DNA of 64,000 nucleotides from positions 620,001-684,000 of the forward strand of contig NZ_RJKQ01000001.1 in NCBI RefSeq assembly GCF_003751845.1. The letters are read 5' to 3'. Positions 8,959 to 16,986 of this stretch are shown here, one piece after another. Made by a program: the position numbers and the translations under genes. The stretch's first letter is position 1. Each line of letters begins with the position of its first letter. The notes under the pieces are model-generated. The model was not told the DNA's origin. It searched no databases and saw only the letters and a program-made list of their open reading frames with translations. Source of the DNA: Enterobacter sp. BIGb0383. Lineage in GTDB: Bacteria; Pseudomonadota; Gammaproteobacteria; Enterobacterales; Enterobacteriaceae.

Positions 8959-9689
8959 AGTGGACTTCCTGTCAGATGACGGCGAATAGAGAGTAGTGTT
9001 GTTTCCAGCGCACGCAGCACCAGCGCCTCGCCTTTTTCTACGGTGGCGTAGCATGGGTTTCCCAGCACCGCGTAGGATGAAAACTCGGTCCAGCGCATCG
9101 GCTGCCAGGCGAAATTAGCGGGGAATTCAGGATAGTGGGCGCGGGCCTTGTCCATCTGCACATGCTCAGGCGCCAGGGCCAGCATCAGCGACGTTTCGAT
9201 TTCGTCGGCGTGCATATACCCGGCTTTGGCTATCGGCGTTTCGCGCAGCAAATTCGCCAGCTCATCCGTTCCGGCCCAGCTGTAGCTCAGCAGCGTGATA
9301 CCCTGCTCTTTAAGCGCACGGGCCGCCGCTTTCATGGCGTCGAAATTACCGTAGTGGGCGTTGATCACCGCCAGGCTACGAATACCGTAGCCTGCCATAT
9401 TGCGCGCCAGGTTCTGCAGCAAACCGCTGAGTAAATCATTGCCGATATCGATAGCGCCGGCGTGCCCCTGTAATGACCAGACCTGGCTGAACGGCAGCGT
9501 CGGCAGCATAATGGCGTCGTCGCCGAGCGCCGCATCAATGCGCTCGCAAAAGCGTTCAGCCAGAATATTGTCCGTATCCAGCGGCAGGTGATCGCCGTGC
9601 GGCTCTACCGCGCCCAGCGGCAGCAGCGCAATGCGCGCACGGGCAAGCGCCGCGCCCGCCTGCGCTTCATTCAGGGTATGCAGTTTCAT
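8955..9689 (-). CDS. Creatininase-family amidohydrolase
   Basis: The 244-residue protein has the metal-binding pattern of creatinine amidohydrolases: AVEPHGDHLPLDTD (about 28-40, with E29, H31, H34 and D40 conspicuous), a histidine in NAHYGN and an acidic DEIETS segment near 161-166. The family opens cyclic amides or related C-N bonds with two metal ions. Its position between a phosphotriesterase-fold gene and a PTS suggests that it acts on a sugar-derived amide or lactam, not on creatinine. Its 3' end overlaps the IIA gene by 4 bp. Confidence 0.8.
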   Translation of the reverse strand: MKLHTLNEAQAGAALARARIALLPLGAVEPHGDHLPLDTDNILAERFCERIDAALGDDAIMLPTLPFSQVWSLQGHAGAIDIGNDLLSGLLQNLARNMAGYGIRSLAVINAHYGNFDAMKAAARALKEQGITLLSYSWAGTDELANLLRETPIAKAGYMHADEIETSLMLALAPEHVQMDKARAHYPEFPANFAWQPMRWTEFSSYAVLGNPCYATVEKGEALVLRALETTLLSIRRHLTGSPL

Positions 9690-9697
9690 GGGCTCTC

Positions 9698-10669
9698 TTA
9701 GCCGAAGGAAAAATAGCGTGCCGGGTTTTCAACAAAGAATTTATGCAGCAATGCCTCGCCGTCAAAGCCGGCCTCACCGGCTTCTTCGACAAATCTTGGC
9801 CGCCAGTCCGCCAGGATAAACTTCAATCCCAGCCCCCCTTTTCCATAGTGGGCACTCATGCTTTTACGGGCAAAATCGCCCCCGATCAGGATCTGATTTT
9901 GGTACCCTTTTTTACACAGCGCCAGAATCGCTTCGGTGCGCACGTGCTCAGGGTGATATTTAATCCGGCTGATCCCGTCAAAAGAAAGAAACGCCCCGGT
10001 GTTGGCGATTTGACGGTGCAGCCATGGATCGGGGTTACGGTCCATATGAGCAAAGCATAAGCGGGACATATCAAGACCCAGCTCGTTGAAAATACGTGTC
10101 TGTTCCAGGGCCATGGTGCCCATTTCGGTGTGGCTGTGCATCGGCGCGGACGTTTGCTGCTGCGCACGCACAATGACTTCCATCGTTTTACGTTCCAGCG
10201 GAGAAATGGCGTTATAACCGGTGCCGCACTTCACAACGCCCGCCCGGTATTCGGTGCCTTCAATCCCCTGCGTGACTTCGTGTACCACGTGTTCAATCAG
10301 GGCATCGAGGGGCGAGTTATCGATCCATTCCGCAAAGCTCTGATTCGTGCCCGGTCGGTTGGTACTCCAGAGAAAGCCTTTGTTAAAACCGGCGGTGGCA
10401 ATAATCTGCACCTGCTGGCGACGAGCAATTTCTGCCACCACGCTCACCTGACGGCCATAATCCGGCGCGGTCGCATCATAGAAAGACTTCCCACCCGCCA
10501 GGCGAAAATCGGCCAGTTCCCGTTCAGAGGCCTCCGGCGAATCCAGCAGCAGATCCTCATCTTTGCGCTCCGCCCAGTAGGGAGGAATGCAGTAGATATG
10601 GTCGTGACTGTAGGTCACGCCCAGCTGCCCTGCCGGAATATCACCCTCTAACGTGCGAACAAAACCCAT
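9698..10669 (-). CDS. Phosphotriesterase-family hydrolase, probable phosphosugar lactonase
   Basis: The product is 323 residues from the ATG at 10669, which has AGGAG 8 nt upstream. A TTG at 10708 would lie inside the -10 box and is unlikely. The amidohydrolase fold shows H22-x-H24 (SHDHIY), a lysine in VVKCGT that would bridge the metals, then HSHTE, FAHMDRNPDP and GGDFAR. Bacterial homologues encoded beside ascorbate-type PTS genes include lactonases for phosphorylated aldonolactones, so that is the best guess. It is the first gene of the operon. Confidence 0.8.
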   Translation of the reverse strand: MGFVRTLEGDIPAGQLGVTYSHDHIYCIPPYWAERKDEDLLLDSPEASERELADFRLAGGKSFYDATAPDYGRQVSVVAEIARRQQVQIIATAGFNKGFLWSTNRPGTNQSFAEWIDNSPLDALIEHVVHEVTQGIEGTEYRAGVVKCGTGYNAISPLERKTMEVIVRAQQQTSAPMHSHTEMGTMALEQTRIFNELGLDMSRLCFAHMDRNPDPWLHRQIANTGAFLSFDGISRIKYHPEHVRTEAILALCKKGYQNQILIGGDFARKSMSAHYGKGGLGLKFILADWRPRFVEEAGEAGFDGEALLHKFFVENPARYFSFG

Positions 10670-10697
10670 AACGCCAGCTCCTGGAAACCATTGATCT

Positions 10698-10748
10698 TGT
10701 GTATACAAATTAGAAGCCGTTCACTTGATCAGTCAAGTGATCAAGTTC
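10698..10748 (-). promoter_or_regulatory. Promoter and palindromic operators of the PTS/hydrolase operon
   Basis: On the minus strand TTGACT (10736-10731) and TAATTT (10712-10707) are 18 nt apart, a good sigma-70 promoter 38 nt upstream of the ATG at 10669. TCACTTGA-4nt-TCAAGTGA (10721-10740) is a perfect 8-bp inverted repeat across the -35 box, followed by a third TCAAGT half-site (10741-10746). GTGTATAC (10699-10706) matches the HutC-type GTnTAnAC pattern and lies at the expected start of transcription. The likely ligand is the GntR regulator encoded at 5401-6150. Confidence 0.6.
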
Positions 10749-10926
10749 GCAAATTAACCAAACCTATAAAAAGGTGGGGGTAAGATAAGAGAGAGTTCTG
10801 AAAAATTGATGTGCGCCCTTGCCATTGCCGGTCAGATGCGCAAGTCTTTCAGACACGGCCACTGCGCCGCGACACGATAAGGTTTACGTTTACCCTTGAA
10901 ACTATTTGCAGGATTAAGGAGTCAGA

Positions 10927-11067
10927 ATGAAATCGAACCGTCAGGCACGTCATATCCTCGGACTGAACTACAAGCTCTCGAATCATAAAAAAGTCACCCT
11001 CGATAACCAGCAGGAAACCGTGGTGCCTAACGCGACCGGCAGAAAACGCCGCAAAGACGCCAAATAA
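10927..11067 (+). CDS. sra: Stationary-phase 30S ribosome-associated protein Sra (S22)
   Basis: The 46-codon frame gives a very basic peptide starting [19 protein letters not shown] and containing TGRKRRK, a close match to E. coli Sra (RpsV). AAGGAG lies 7 nt before the ATG. Sra binds the small ribosomal subunit mainly in stationary phase. It is next to maeA as in E. coli, and a strong terminator follows, so it is probably transcribed alone. Confidence 0.93.
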   Translation: MKSNRQARHILGLNYKLSNHKKVTLDNQQETVVPNATGRKRRKDAK

Positions 11068-11085
11068 TCGTCGCTACCTTCCCCG

Positions 11086-11118
11086 AACACCATCGTTCAC
11101 CCCACGATGGTGTTTTTT
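11086..11118 (+). terminator. Rho-independent terminator of sra
   Basis: An 11-bp stem (aacaccatcgt/acgatggtgtt) with a 7-nt loop leads into six T residues at 11113-11118. Confidence 0.9.
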
Positions 11119-11257
11119 ATTGTCCCTTTCTCGTCTGTACACACAGTTTCTCACCATTTCATTAACACTTGCTTTATACTTTGCGCGCCGCAGTTTCCGC
11201 CAGCCCGCACGCAGGTAACCGTGCCCGGGCCGCAGTGATGACAAAGGAGTTAGTGAG

Positions 11258-12955
11258 ATGTTACTCAAGAATAAAAAGAACCGTTCCCTGTACATTCCCT
11301 ATGCCGGCCCGGTTCTGCTGGAATTCCCGCTGCTTAACAAAGGCAGCGCGTTCAGCATGGAAGAACGCAGCAACTTCAACCTGCTGGGGCTGCTGCCTGA
11401 AGTGGTGGAAACGATTGAAGAACAGGCGGAGCGCGCCTGGCTGCAGTATCAGGGCTTTAAAACGGAAATTGATAAGCATATTTATCTGCGTAACATCCAG
11501 GACACTAACGAAACCCTGTTCTATCGACTGGTGCAAAACCATCTCGATGAGATGATGCCGGTTATCTATACCCCGACCGTTGGCGCGGCCTGCGAACACT
11601 TCTCCGAAATTTATCGTCGCGCGCGCGGCGTGTTTATTTCGTACCAGAATCGCCACAATATGGACGACATTCTGCAGAACGTGCCCAACCACAATATCAA
11701 AGTGATCGTGGTTACCGACGGCGAGCGTATTCTCGGTCTGGGCGATCAGGGGATCGGCGGGATGGGTATTCCCATCGGCAAACTCTCTCTTTATACCGCC
11801 TGCGGCGGCATCAGCCCGGCCTATACGCTGCCGGTGGTGCTGGATGTCGGCACCAATAATCAGCAGCTGCTTAACGATCCGCTCTATATGGGCTGCCGTA
11901 GTCCGCGTATTACCGACGACGAGTATTACGCCTTCGTTGACGACTTTATCCAGGCGGTGAAACACCGCTGGCCGGACGTTCTGCTGCAGTTTGAAGATTT
12001 CGCCCAGAAGAACGCTATGCCGCTGCTGCAGCGCTACCGCGATGAGATCTGTTCATTTAACGACGATATTCAGGGCACCGCGGCGGTGACCGTCGGAACG
12101 CTGATTGCCGCCAGCCATGCGGCGGGCAGCCAGCTGAGCCAGCAGAAGATTGTCTTCCTTGGCGCAGGCTCTGCGGGCTGCGGTATCGCCGAGCAGATTA
12201 TCGCCCAGATCGTGCGTGAAGGCCTGAGCGAAGAAGAAGCCCGCCAGCGCGTCTTTATGGTCGATCGCTTTGGTCTGCTGACGGATCAGATGCCGAATCT
12301 ACTCTCCTTCCAGTCGAAGCTGGTGCAGAAACGTGAGAATCTGCAGGGCTGGGACACCAGCAGCGAAGCCCTTTCCCTGCTTGATGTGGTGCGTAACGTG
12401 AAGCCGGATATCCTGATCGGTGTTTCCGGCCAGACCGGGCTGTTCACGGAAGAGATCATCCGCGAGATGCATAAGCACTGCCCGCGTCCTATCGTGATGC
12501 CGCTCTCTAACCCGACTTCCCGGGTGGAAGCCACTCCGCAGGATATTATTGCCTGGACCGAAGGTGCCGCGTTAGTTGCCACCGGCAGCCCGTTCGCCCC
12601 GGTGGCGTGGAAAGATAAAATCTATCCGATTGCCCAGTGTAATAACGCCTATATCTTCCCGGGAATTGGCCTGGGCGTGATCGCCTCCGGCGCGTCGCGC
12701 ATCACCGACGACATGCTGATGTCGGCCAGTGAAACCCTGGCGAAGTACTCTCCGCTGGTCAACAAAGGCGAAGGGCTGGTGCTGCCGGAGCTGAAAGATA
12801 TTCAGCCGGTGTCCAAAGCCATCGCCTTTGCCGTTGGCAAAATGGCGCAGCAGCAGGGTCTGGCGGCGAAAACCTCGCCGGAAGCCTTACTGCAGGCCAT
12901 TGAAGATAACTTCTGGCAGCCGGAATACCGCAGCTACCGTCGAACCTCTATCTGA
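11258..12955 (+). CDS. maeA: NAD-dependent malic enzyme
   Basis: The 565-residue protein is nearly colinear with E. coli MaeA. It oxidatively decarboxylates malate to pyruvate with NAD in the cytoplasm. The malate-site stretch [12 protein letters not shown], the metal-binding region [13 protein letters not shown] and the dinucleotide loop [13 protein letters not shown] are all present. AAAGGAG lies 8 nt before the ATG. Its neighbours sra and adhP are those of E. coli, but here an ABC-F gene and a pyrophosphatase gene are inserted before adhP. Confidence 0.96.
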   Translation: MLLKNKKNRSLYIPYAGPVLLEFPLLNKGSAFSMEERSNFNLLGLLPEVVETIEEQAERAWLQYQGFKTEIDKHIYLRNIQDTNETLFYRLVQNHLDEMMPVIYTPTVGAACEHFSEIYRRARGVFISYQNRHNMDDILQNVPNHNIKVIVVTDGERILGLGDQGIGGMGIPIGKLSLYTACGGISPAYTLPVVLDVGTNNQQLLNDPLYMGCRSPRITDDEYYAFVDDFIQAVKHRWPDVLLQFEDFAQKNAMPLLQRYRDEICSFNDDIQGTAAVTVGTLIAASHAAGSQLSQQKIVFLGAGSAGCGIAEQIIAQIVREGLSEEEARQRVFMVDRFGLLTDQMPNLLSFQSKLVQKRENLQGWDTSSEALSLLDVVRNVKPDILIGVSGQTGLFTEEIIREMHKHCPRPIVMPLSNPTSRVEATPQDIIAWTEGAALVATGSPFAPVAWKDKIYPIAQCNNAYIFPGIGLGVIASGASRITDDMLMSASETLAKYSPLVNKGEGLVLPELKDIQPVSKAIAFAVGKMAQQQGLAAKTSPEALLQAIEDNFWQPEYRSYRRTSI

Positions 12956-12960
12956 CGAAC

Positions 12961-12990
12961 AAAACGGGCGCACTGAGCGCCCGTTTTTTT
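12961..12990 (+). terminator. Rho-independent terminator of maeA
   Basis: An 8-bp stem (acgggcgc/gcgcccgt) with a 5-nt loop is followed by seven T residues, starting 6 bp after the maeA stop codon. Confidence 0.93.
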
Positions 12991-13068
12991 AGCGCGCTGG
13001 CGTCATTTCCCCGACGTCGCTATACTCCCTTCATCGATCAACCCACTGAATATAAAAAGGAGGACCCC

Positions 13069-13152
13069 ATGCTGTACTGTGAACTGTTTAATGTTTCACA
13101 TACATTTGGCGATCGTGCCTGCTCAAGCGTTATCCGTGTCGTGCTGCGATAA
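13069..13152 (+). CDS. 27-residue leader peptide upstream of the ABC-F gene
   Basis: AAGGAGGA at 13057-13064, an almost perfect ribosome-binding site, precedes an ATG that opens a frame ending in TAA at 13150. The peptide starts MLYCELFNVSHTFG and ends VIRVVLR. It has no recognisable domain. It lies 113 bp before the ABC-F start, has a far better ribosome-binding site than the gene it precedes, and its codons overlap one arm of a hairpin. These are hallmarks of a regulatory leader whose translation or stalling controls the downstream gene. No close match is known to me. Confidence 0.65.
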   Translation: MLYCELFNVSHTFGDRACSSVIRVVLR

Positions 13153-13257
13153 CTTCTGCTTGAGCGAAGAAGCCAACCACTAACTCCCTTCTCTCGGGCT
13201 TACCGGGTTATCGTCAGCGATGTTTGACGAGGCATTTCCATGCCTGTAACTCTTGAG
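13121..13257 (+). promoter_or_regulatory. Alternative hairpins between leader ORF and ABC-F gene
   Basis: GCTCAAGC inside the leader ORF (13121-13128) pairs perfectly with GCTTGAGC after it (13158-13165). That second arm can alternatively fold into its own hairpin (13153-13169, CTTC...GAAG). The hexamer CTTGAG recurs at 13252-13257, in the weak ribosome-binding region of the ABC-F gene, so the leader arm could also cover it. A separate perfect 6-bp hairpin (AGGCAT/ATGCCT) lies at 13230-13245. The arrangement fits an attenuator in which a stalled ribosome changes the fold. Confidence 0.5.
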
Positions 13258-13265
13258 TAAGCAAA

Positions 13266-14975
13266 ATGAGTACTTTACTAACTGCACAATCCTTACGTGT
13301 TGATACGGCCTTCGGGACGTTGTTCGACGCCCTCTCCTTTACCCTGAAAAAAGGCGATCGCATTGGTCTGATCGGCGATAACGGCTGCGGCAAAAGTACG
13401 CTGCTGAAGATACTTGATGGCAGCGATGCGCCAGCCTCCGGCGTGGTTTCGCTGGCCGGTCACTGCCTGATGGCACGCATTGAGCAACATCTGCCGGAAT
13501 CGATCTATCCTCTGACCATGCTGGATGCGGTACTGGCACCGTTGCCTGCCGCCGAACGCGACGGCCTGCGCTGGAAAGCGGAATCGCTGCTGGCAAGCAT
13601 GGGATTTACCGTGGCGGATATGGCCCTGCTGTCGGCGACCCTGAGCGGCGGTCAGCATACGCGGCTGCTGCTGGCCAGGGCGCTGATCCGCGAGCCGGAT
13701 TTACTGCTGCTTGATGAACCCAGCAACCATCTCGATCTGCCCACGCTGCTGTGGCTGGAGCAGTTTTTGCAGCGCTGGCCTGGCAGTTTTGTGCTGGTCT
13801 CCCATGACAGGCAACTGCTGGACGCAGTGACCAACGGCACCTGGATCCTGCGCGATAAAACGCTGCACGCTTTCACGCTGCCCTGCACCGCCGCCCGTCA
13901 GGCGTTGGCGGAAAGGGATGAAAGCGACGCGCTGCGTTTTAAGGCCGAGCAAAAGGAGATCGACCGGGTCTCCGCCAGCGCTAAACGGCTGGCCACCTGG
14001 GGTAAGGTCTACGACAACGAAGATCTGTCCCGCAAAGCCAAACAGATGGAACGACAGATCGAACGGCTAAAAGAGAGCCAGACAGAGGTGACGGCGGGCA
14101 GTCCGTGGACGCTGACCCTGCGCGGCGATGCGCTGCGGGCGGACAGACTGCTGGAGATGGAAAATCTTGCCGTGCCCCCTGCGCCGGGCCTGCCCGCGCT
14201 TTTTACCACCGATATCGCCAGGCTGAAAAGCGGCGACCGGGTGGCAATCGTCGGGCGTAACGGCTGCGGTAAGTCATCCCTGATGAAGCTTATCTGGCAA
14301 CAGTTTTGCGCAGGCACCCACGAGGCTGAACTGAAAATCCATCCGCGTGTTAGCCTGGGCTACTACGACCAGACGCTGCACCAGCTGCCGGACGACGCAA
14401 CCCTGCTCGATGCGCTGGAGCCCTTCGCACCCCATCCCGGGGAACGAAAAATGGCATTAATCAGTGCCGGGTTCCCGTGGGCGCGTCACGGACAGAAAGT
14501 CAGCGTGCTCAGCGGCGGGGAACGTTCAAGGCTGCTGTTTGTTGGCCTGACGCTGGCACGCTACAGCCTGTTGATGCTGGATGAGCCAACCAACCACCTG
14601 GATATGGAAGGCAAAGAGGCCCTGACCGAAACGCTACAGCAGTTTGAAGGTGGCGTATTGCTGGTCAGCCATGACCGCCAGCTGATAAGCCAGAGCTGTA
14701 ACCGCTTCTGGCTTATCGAAGACGGCAGGCTAAGCGAATGGCACGACGCACAGGCGGTATTCGAACGCCTGCGCGACGGCAGCGGCCTGAATGCTGCGCC
14801 CGCGGAATCAGCGGTCAACGTCAGGGTACAGGAACAGTCAGAGGATCTGCTGGAACGGCTGATTATGCTGGAAACCCAGCTTGAGGACGATCTGGCGCGC
14901 AAACCGAAGCATCAGAAACCGCTTCTGCAGGCGCAATGGCGTAAGGAGATTACGGCGATAACGGCCAAACTGTAG
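13266..14975 (+). CDS. ABC-F family ATPase (possible ribosome-protection/antibiotic-response factor)
   Basis: The 569-residue protein has two ABC cassettes and no membrane domain. Cassette 1 shows Walker A GDNGCGKST (37-45), signature LSGGQ near 127 and Walker B LLLLDEPSNHLD near 147. Cassette 2 shows GRNGCGKSS near 330, LSGGE near 415 and LLMLDEPTNHLD near 436. The NHLD ends are typical of ABC-F. A charged inter-domain linker (about 225-280) would reach into the ribosome, and the C-terminus is a predicted coiled coil. It differs from Uup, EttA, YbiT and YheS in length and linker. Its own ribosome-binding site is weak (TTGAG), while the leader ORF upstream has a strong one, which suggests translational induction. 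Confidence 0.85.
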   Translation: MSTLLTAQSLRVDTAFGTLFDALSFTLKKGDRIGLIGDNGCGKSTLLKILDGSDAPASGVVSLAGHCLMARIEQHLPESIYPLTMLDAVLAPLPAAERDGLRWKAESLLASMGFTVADMALLSATLSGGQHTRLLLARALIREPDLLLLDEPSNHLDLPTLLWLEQFLQRWPGSFVLVSHDRQLLDAVTNGTWILRDKTLHAFTLPCTAARQALAERDESDALRFKAEQKEIDRVSASAKRLATWGKVYDNEDLSRKAKQMERQIERLKESQTEVTAGSPWTLTLRGDALRADRLLEMENLAVPPAPGLPALFTTDIARLKSGDRVAIVGRNGCGKSSLMKLIWQQFCAGTHEAELKIHPRVSLGYYDQTLHQLPDDATLLDALEPFAPHPGERKMALISAGFPWARHGQKVSVLSGGERSRLLFVGLTLARYSLLMLDEPTNHLDMEGKEALTETLQQFEGGVLLVSHDRQLISQSCNRFWLIEDGRLSEWHDAQAVFERLRDGSGLNAAPAESAVNVRVQEQSEDLLERLIMLETQLEDDLARKPKHQKPLLQAQWRKEITAITAKL

Positions 14976-14981
14976 TTCAGC

Positions 14982-15005
14982 GCCCGGCGGAGAATTCCGC
15001 CGGGC
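14982..15005. terminator. Hairpin between the convergent ABC-F and pyrophosphatase genes
   Basis: A perfect 10-bp stem (gcccggcgga/tccgccgggc) with a GAAT loop lies between the two stop codons. It is followed by CTGTTT on the plus strand and has no T tract on the minus strand. Confidence 0.65.
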
Positions 15006-15013
15006 CTGTTTCA

Positions 15014-15613
15014 TTACTGCGGATTTTTCGCTTTCCAGGCATCCCATGCCTGTTTGATTTCCTGCTTCGCGGTCGCGGCATCGTTAAAGCCGTTCAGCTC
15101 CACCTTTTTGCGCCCTTCCGGCAGCTCTTTATAGACGCGGAAGAAGGCTTCCAGGCGCTGCTGCTCAATCTTCGGCAGGTCACTCAGCTCTTTAATATCG
15201 TCGTAGGTCGGGTCAATTTTGCTGGCCGGAACGGCAACGATCTTGTCGTCTTTCTCCCCGCCGTCGATCATTTTCAGGACGCCAATCGCACGCAGTTTGA
15301 TCAGCGTGCCCGGAGCCAGCGGCGCACGGGTATAGAAAATCACGTCCAGCGGATCGCCATCACCCGCCAGGGACTGGGTCAGCGAGCCGTAGTTCGCCGG
15401 ATAGGCTACCGGCATGGACTGGAAGCGGTCGGCGATAATAAAGCCAGTTTTAGCGTCGGTTTCGTATTTAATGATGCCGCCCGCCGGGATTTCGGTGACC
15501 GCATAAAACTCGTCCGGGTTGTTTTTCGGCTGCGGAAACTCAAGAATATTTTGTGCCTGAACGGAGGCTGACAGAAGAACGCCCACGGCGATCAGTTTTT
15601 TGACCAGATGCAT
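15014..15613 (-). CDS. Secreted family I inorganic pyrophosphatase
   Basis: The 199-residue protein has the family I signature DGDPLDV (85-91) and the substrate-binding stretches IIKYETD and DRF, so it should hydrolyse pyrophosphate with Mg2+. Unlike the essential cytoplasmic Ppa it begins with a signal peptide (MHLVKKLIAVGVLLSASVQA, cleavage after about residue 20), which places it in the periplasm. No cysteine or membrane anchor follows. It sits alone between ABC-F (convergent) and adhP (divergent). A periplasmic pyrophosphatase could recover phosphate from external pyrophosphate or nucleotides. Confidence 0.88.
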   Translation of the reverse strand: MHLVKKLIAVGVLLSASVQAQNILEFPQPKNNPDEFYAVTEIPAGGIIKYETDAKTGFIIADRFQSMPVAYPANYGSLTQSLAGDGDPLDVIFYTRAPLAPGTLIKLRAIGVLKMIDGGEKDDKIVAVPASKIDPTYDDIKELSDLPKIEQQRLEAFFRVYKELPEGRKKVELNGFNDAATAKQEIKQAWDAWKAKNPQ

Positions 15614-15822
15614 TGTCTTTTAACTCTTCGGTTATTGGGAAGAAAACACCATACGGTGGCCAGATGTCAGCCCTGTGACAGTTTTTTGACGGAAATATTT
15701 AACGCAAACCCAAAAGAAAAACTAATCAATTAAGGGTTTTTACTTAAATTAAATCCCCATTAAATTATTACATTGTGTTGCTCCAGGCTTGTCACGGCCA
15801 TTAAAAGTGTTAATCCTTAGGG

Positions 15823-15852
15823 GGTAAGGTGTCTCTCAGGAGATATCTTACC
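15823..15852 (+). promoter_or_regulatory. Long perfect hairpin/palindrome in the adhP upstream region
   Basis: Thirteen consecutive base pairs (11 Watson-Crick, 2 G-U) close a TCAG tetraloop: GGTAAGGTGTCTC pairs with GAGATATCTTACC. It ends 37 bp before the adhP ATG. It can be an RNA structure in the 5' leader or, as DNA, a palindromic operator. No T tract follows, so it is not a terminator. Confidence 0.55.
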
Positions 15853-15889
15853 TGCCTCGCAGATGCTCATCATAAATAAGGAGAAACCT

Positions 15890-16900
15890 ATGAAAGCGGC
15901 TGTCGTGACCAAAGACCATCAGGTAGAAGTAACAGACAAAACCCTCCGCGCGCTGAAACACGGCGAAGCGTTACTGAAGATGGAATGCTGTGGCGTATGC
16001 CATACGGATTTGCATGTTAAAAACGGTGATTTCGGGGATAAAACCGGCGTTATCCTCGGTCATGAAGGCATTGGCGTCGTACGTGAAGTCGGGCCGGGCG
16101 TCACCTCCCTGAAACCCGGCGATCGCGCCTCCGTGGCCTGGTTTTTTGAAGGCTGCGGACACTGTGAATACTGTAACAGCGGCAACGAAACCCTGTGTCG
16201 TGACGTAAAAAATGCCGGTTATTCCGTTGATGGCGGGATGGCAGAAGAGTGCATCGTGGTCGCCGACTACGCGGTAAAAGTGCCGGACGGTCTGGATTCT
16301 GCCGCCGCCAGCAGTATTACCTGCGCGGGCGTGACCACCTATAAAGCCGTTAAGATTTCAAATATTAAACCCGGCCAGTGGATCGCGATTTATGGTCTGG
16401 GCGGTCTCGGTAATCTGGCCCTGCAGTACGCCAAAAACGTCTTCAATGCCAAAGTTATCGCTATTGACGTTAATGACGAACAGCTGAAGCTGGCCGCTGA
16501 GATGGGAGCCGATCTGACCATCAACTCCCGCAGTGAAGACGCGGCAAAAATCGTGCAGGAAAAAACCGGTGGCGCACATTCCGCCGTGGTGACTGCGGTG
16601 GCAAAAGCGGCCTTTAACTCCGCGGTCGATGCCGTGCGCGCCGGTGGCCGCGTGGTCGCCGTCGGCCTGCCACCGGAAGCCATGAGCCTGGACATTCCTC
16701 GCCTGGTGCTGGACGGTATTCAGGTCGTGGGCTCTCTGGTGGGCACCCGTCAGGATCTGATTGAAGCCTTCCAGTTTGCCGCTGAAGGTAAAGTGGTGCC
16801 GAAGGTTGCCCTGCGTCCGCTGCAGGATATCAACGCCATCTTTAAAGAGATGGAAGCGGGCCAGATCCGCGGCCGTATGGTGATCGACCTGCGTCATTAA
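15890..16900 (+). CDS. adhP: Zinc alcohol dehydrogenase AdhP (ethanol-active)
   Basis: The 336-residue protein matches E. coli AdhP closely. The catalytic zinc region [10 protein letters not shown], the structural zinc cysteines in [16 protein letters not shown] and the NAD loop GLGGLGNLA are intact. It interconverts ethanol and acetaldehyde in the cytoplasm. I chose the ATG at 15890, with AAGGAG 7 nt upstream; an in-frame ATG at 15863 would place the ribosome-binding site inside the coding region. The upstream 276 bp hold a striking hairpin. Confidence 0.95.
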   Translation: MKAAVVTKDHQVEVTDKTLRALKHGEALLKMECCGVCHTDLHVKNGDFGDKTGVILGHEGIGVVREVGPGVTSLKPGDRASVAWFFEGCGHCEYCNSGNETLCRDVKNAGYSVDGGMAEECIVVADYAVKVPDGLDSAAASSITCAGVTTYKAVKISNIKPGQWIAIYGLGGLGNLALQYAKNVFNAKVIAIDVNDEQLKLAAEMGADLTINSRSEDAAKIVQEKTGGAHSAVVTAVAKAAFNSAVDAVRAGGRVVAVGLPPEAMSLDIPRLVLDGIQVVGSLVGTRQDLIEAFQFAAEGKVVPKVALRPLQDINAIFKEMEAGQIRGRMVIDLRH

Positions 16901-16920
16901 TCATCGCAGGACACTGATAC

Positions 16921-16943
16921 AAAGGGGCGAAAGCCCCTTTTTT
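16921..16943 (+). terminator. Rho-independent terminator of adhP
   Basis: An 8-bp stem (aaaggggc/gcccctt) closes a GAAA tetraloop and runs into a six-T tract. Confidence 0.92.
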
Positions 16944-16986
16944 CATGCTAAGCTCAGAGGATAACTTTTCCACTGAGGCCTACCCT

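Noticed and set aside
10670-10708. Upstream TTG start that would lengthen the phosphotriesterase-family protein by 13 residues
   Set aside because: It would lie within the predicted -10 box, has no ribosome-binding site, and the ATG at 10669 has AGGAG at good spacing.
10809-10880. 23-codon ORF upstream of sra as a leader peptide
   Set aside because: Only a distant GAG-like ribosome-binding site, no hairpin partner with the sra start, and sra has a strong site of its own.
11261-11965. Long antisense ORF inside maeA
   Set aside because: It is the mirror of the strongly conserved maeA reading frame and shows no protein-like features.
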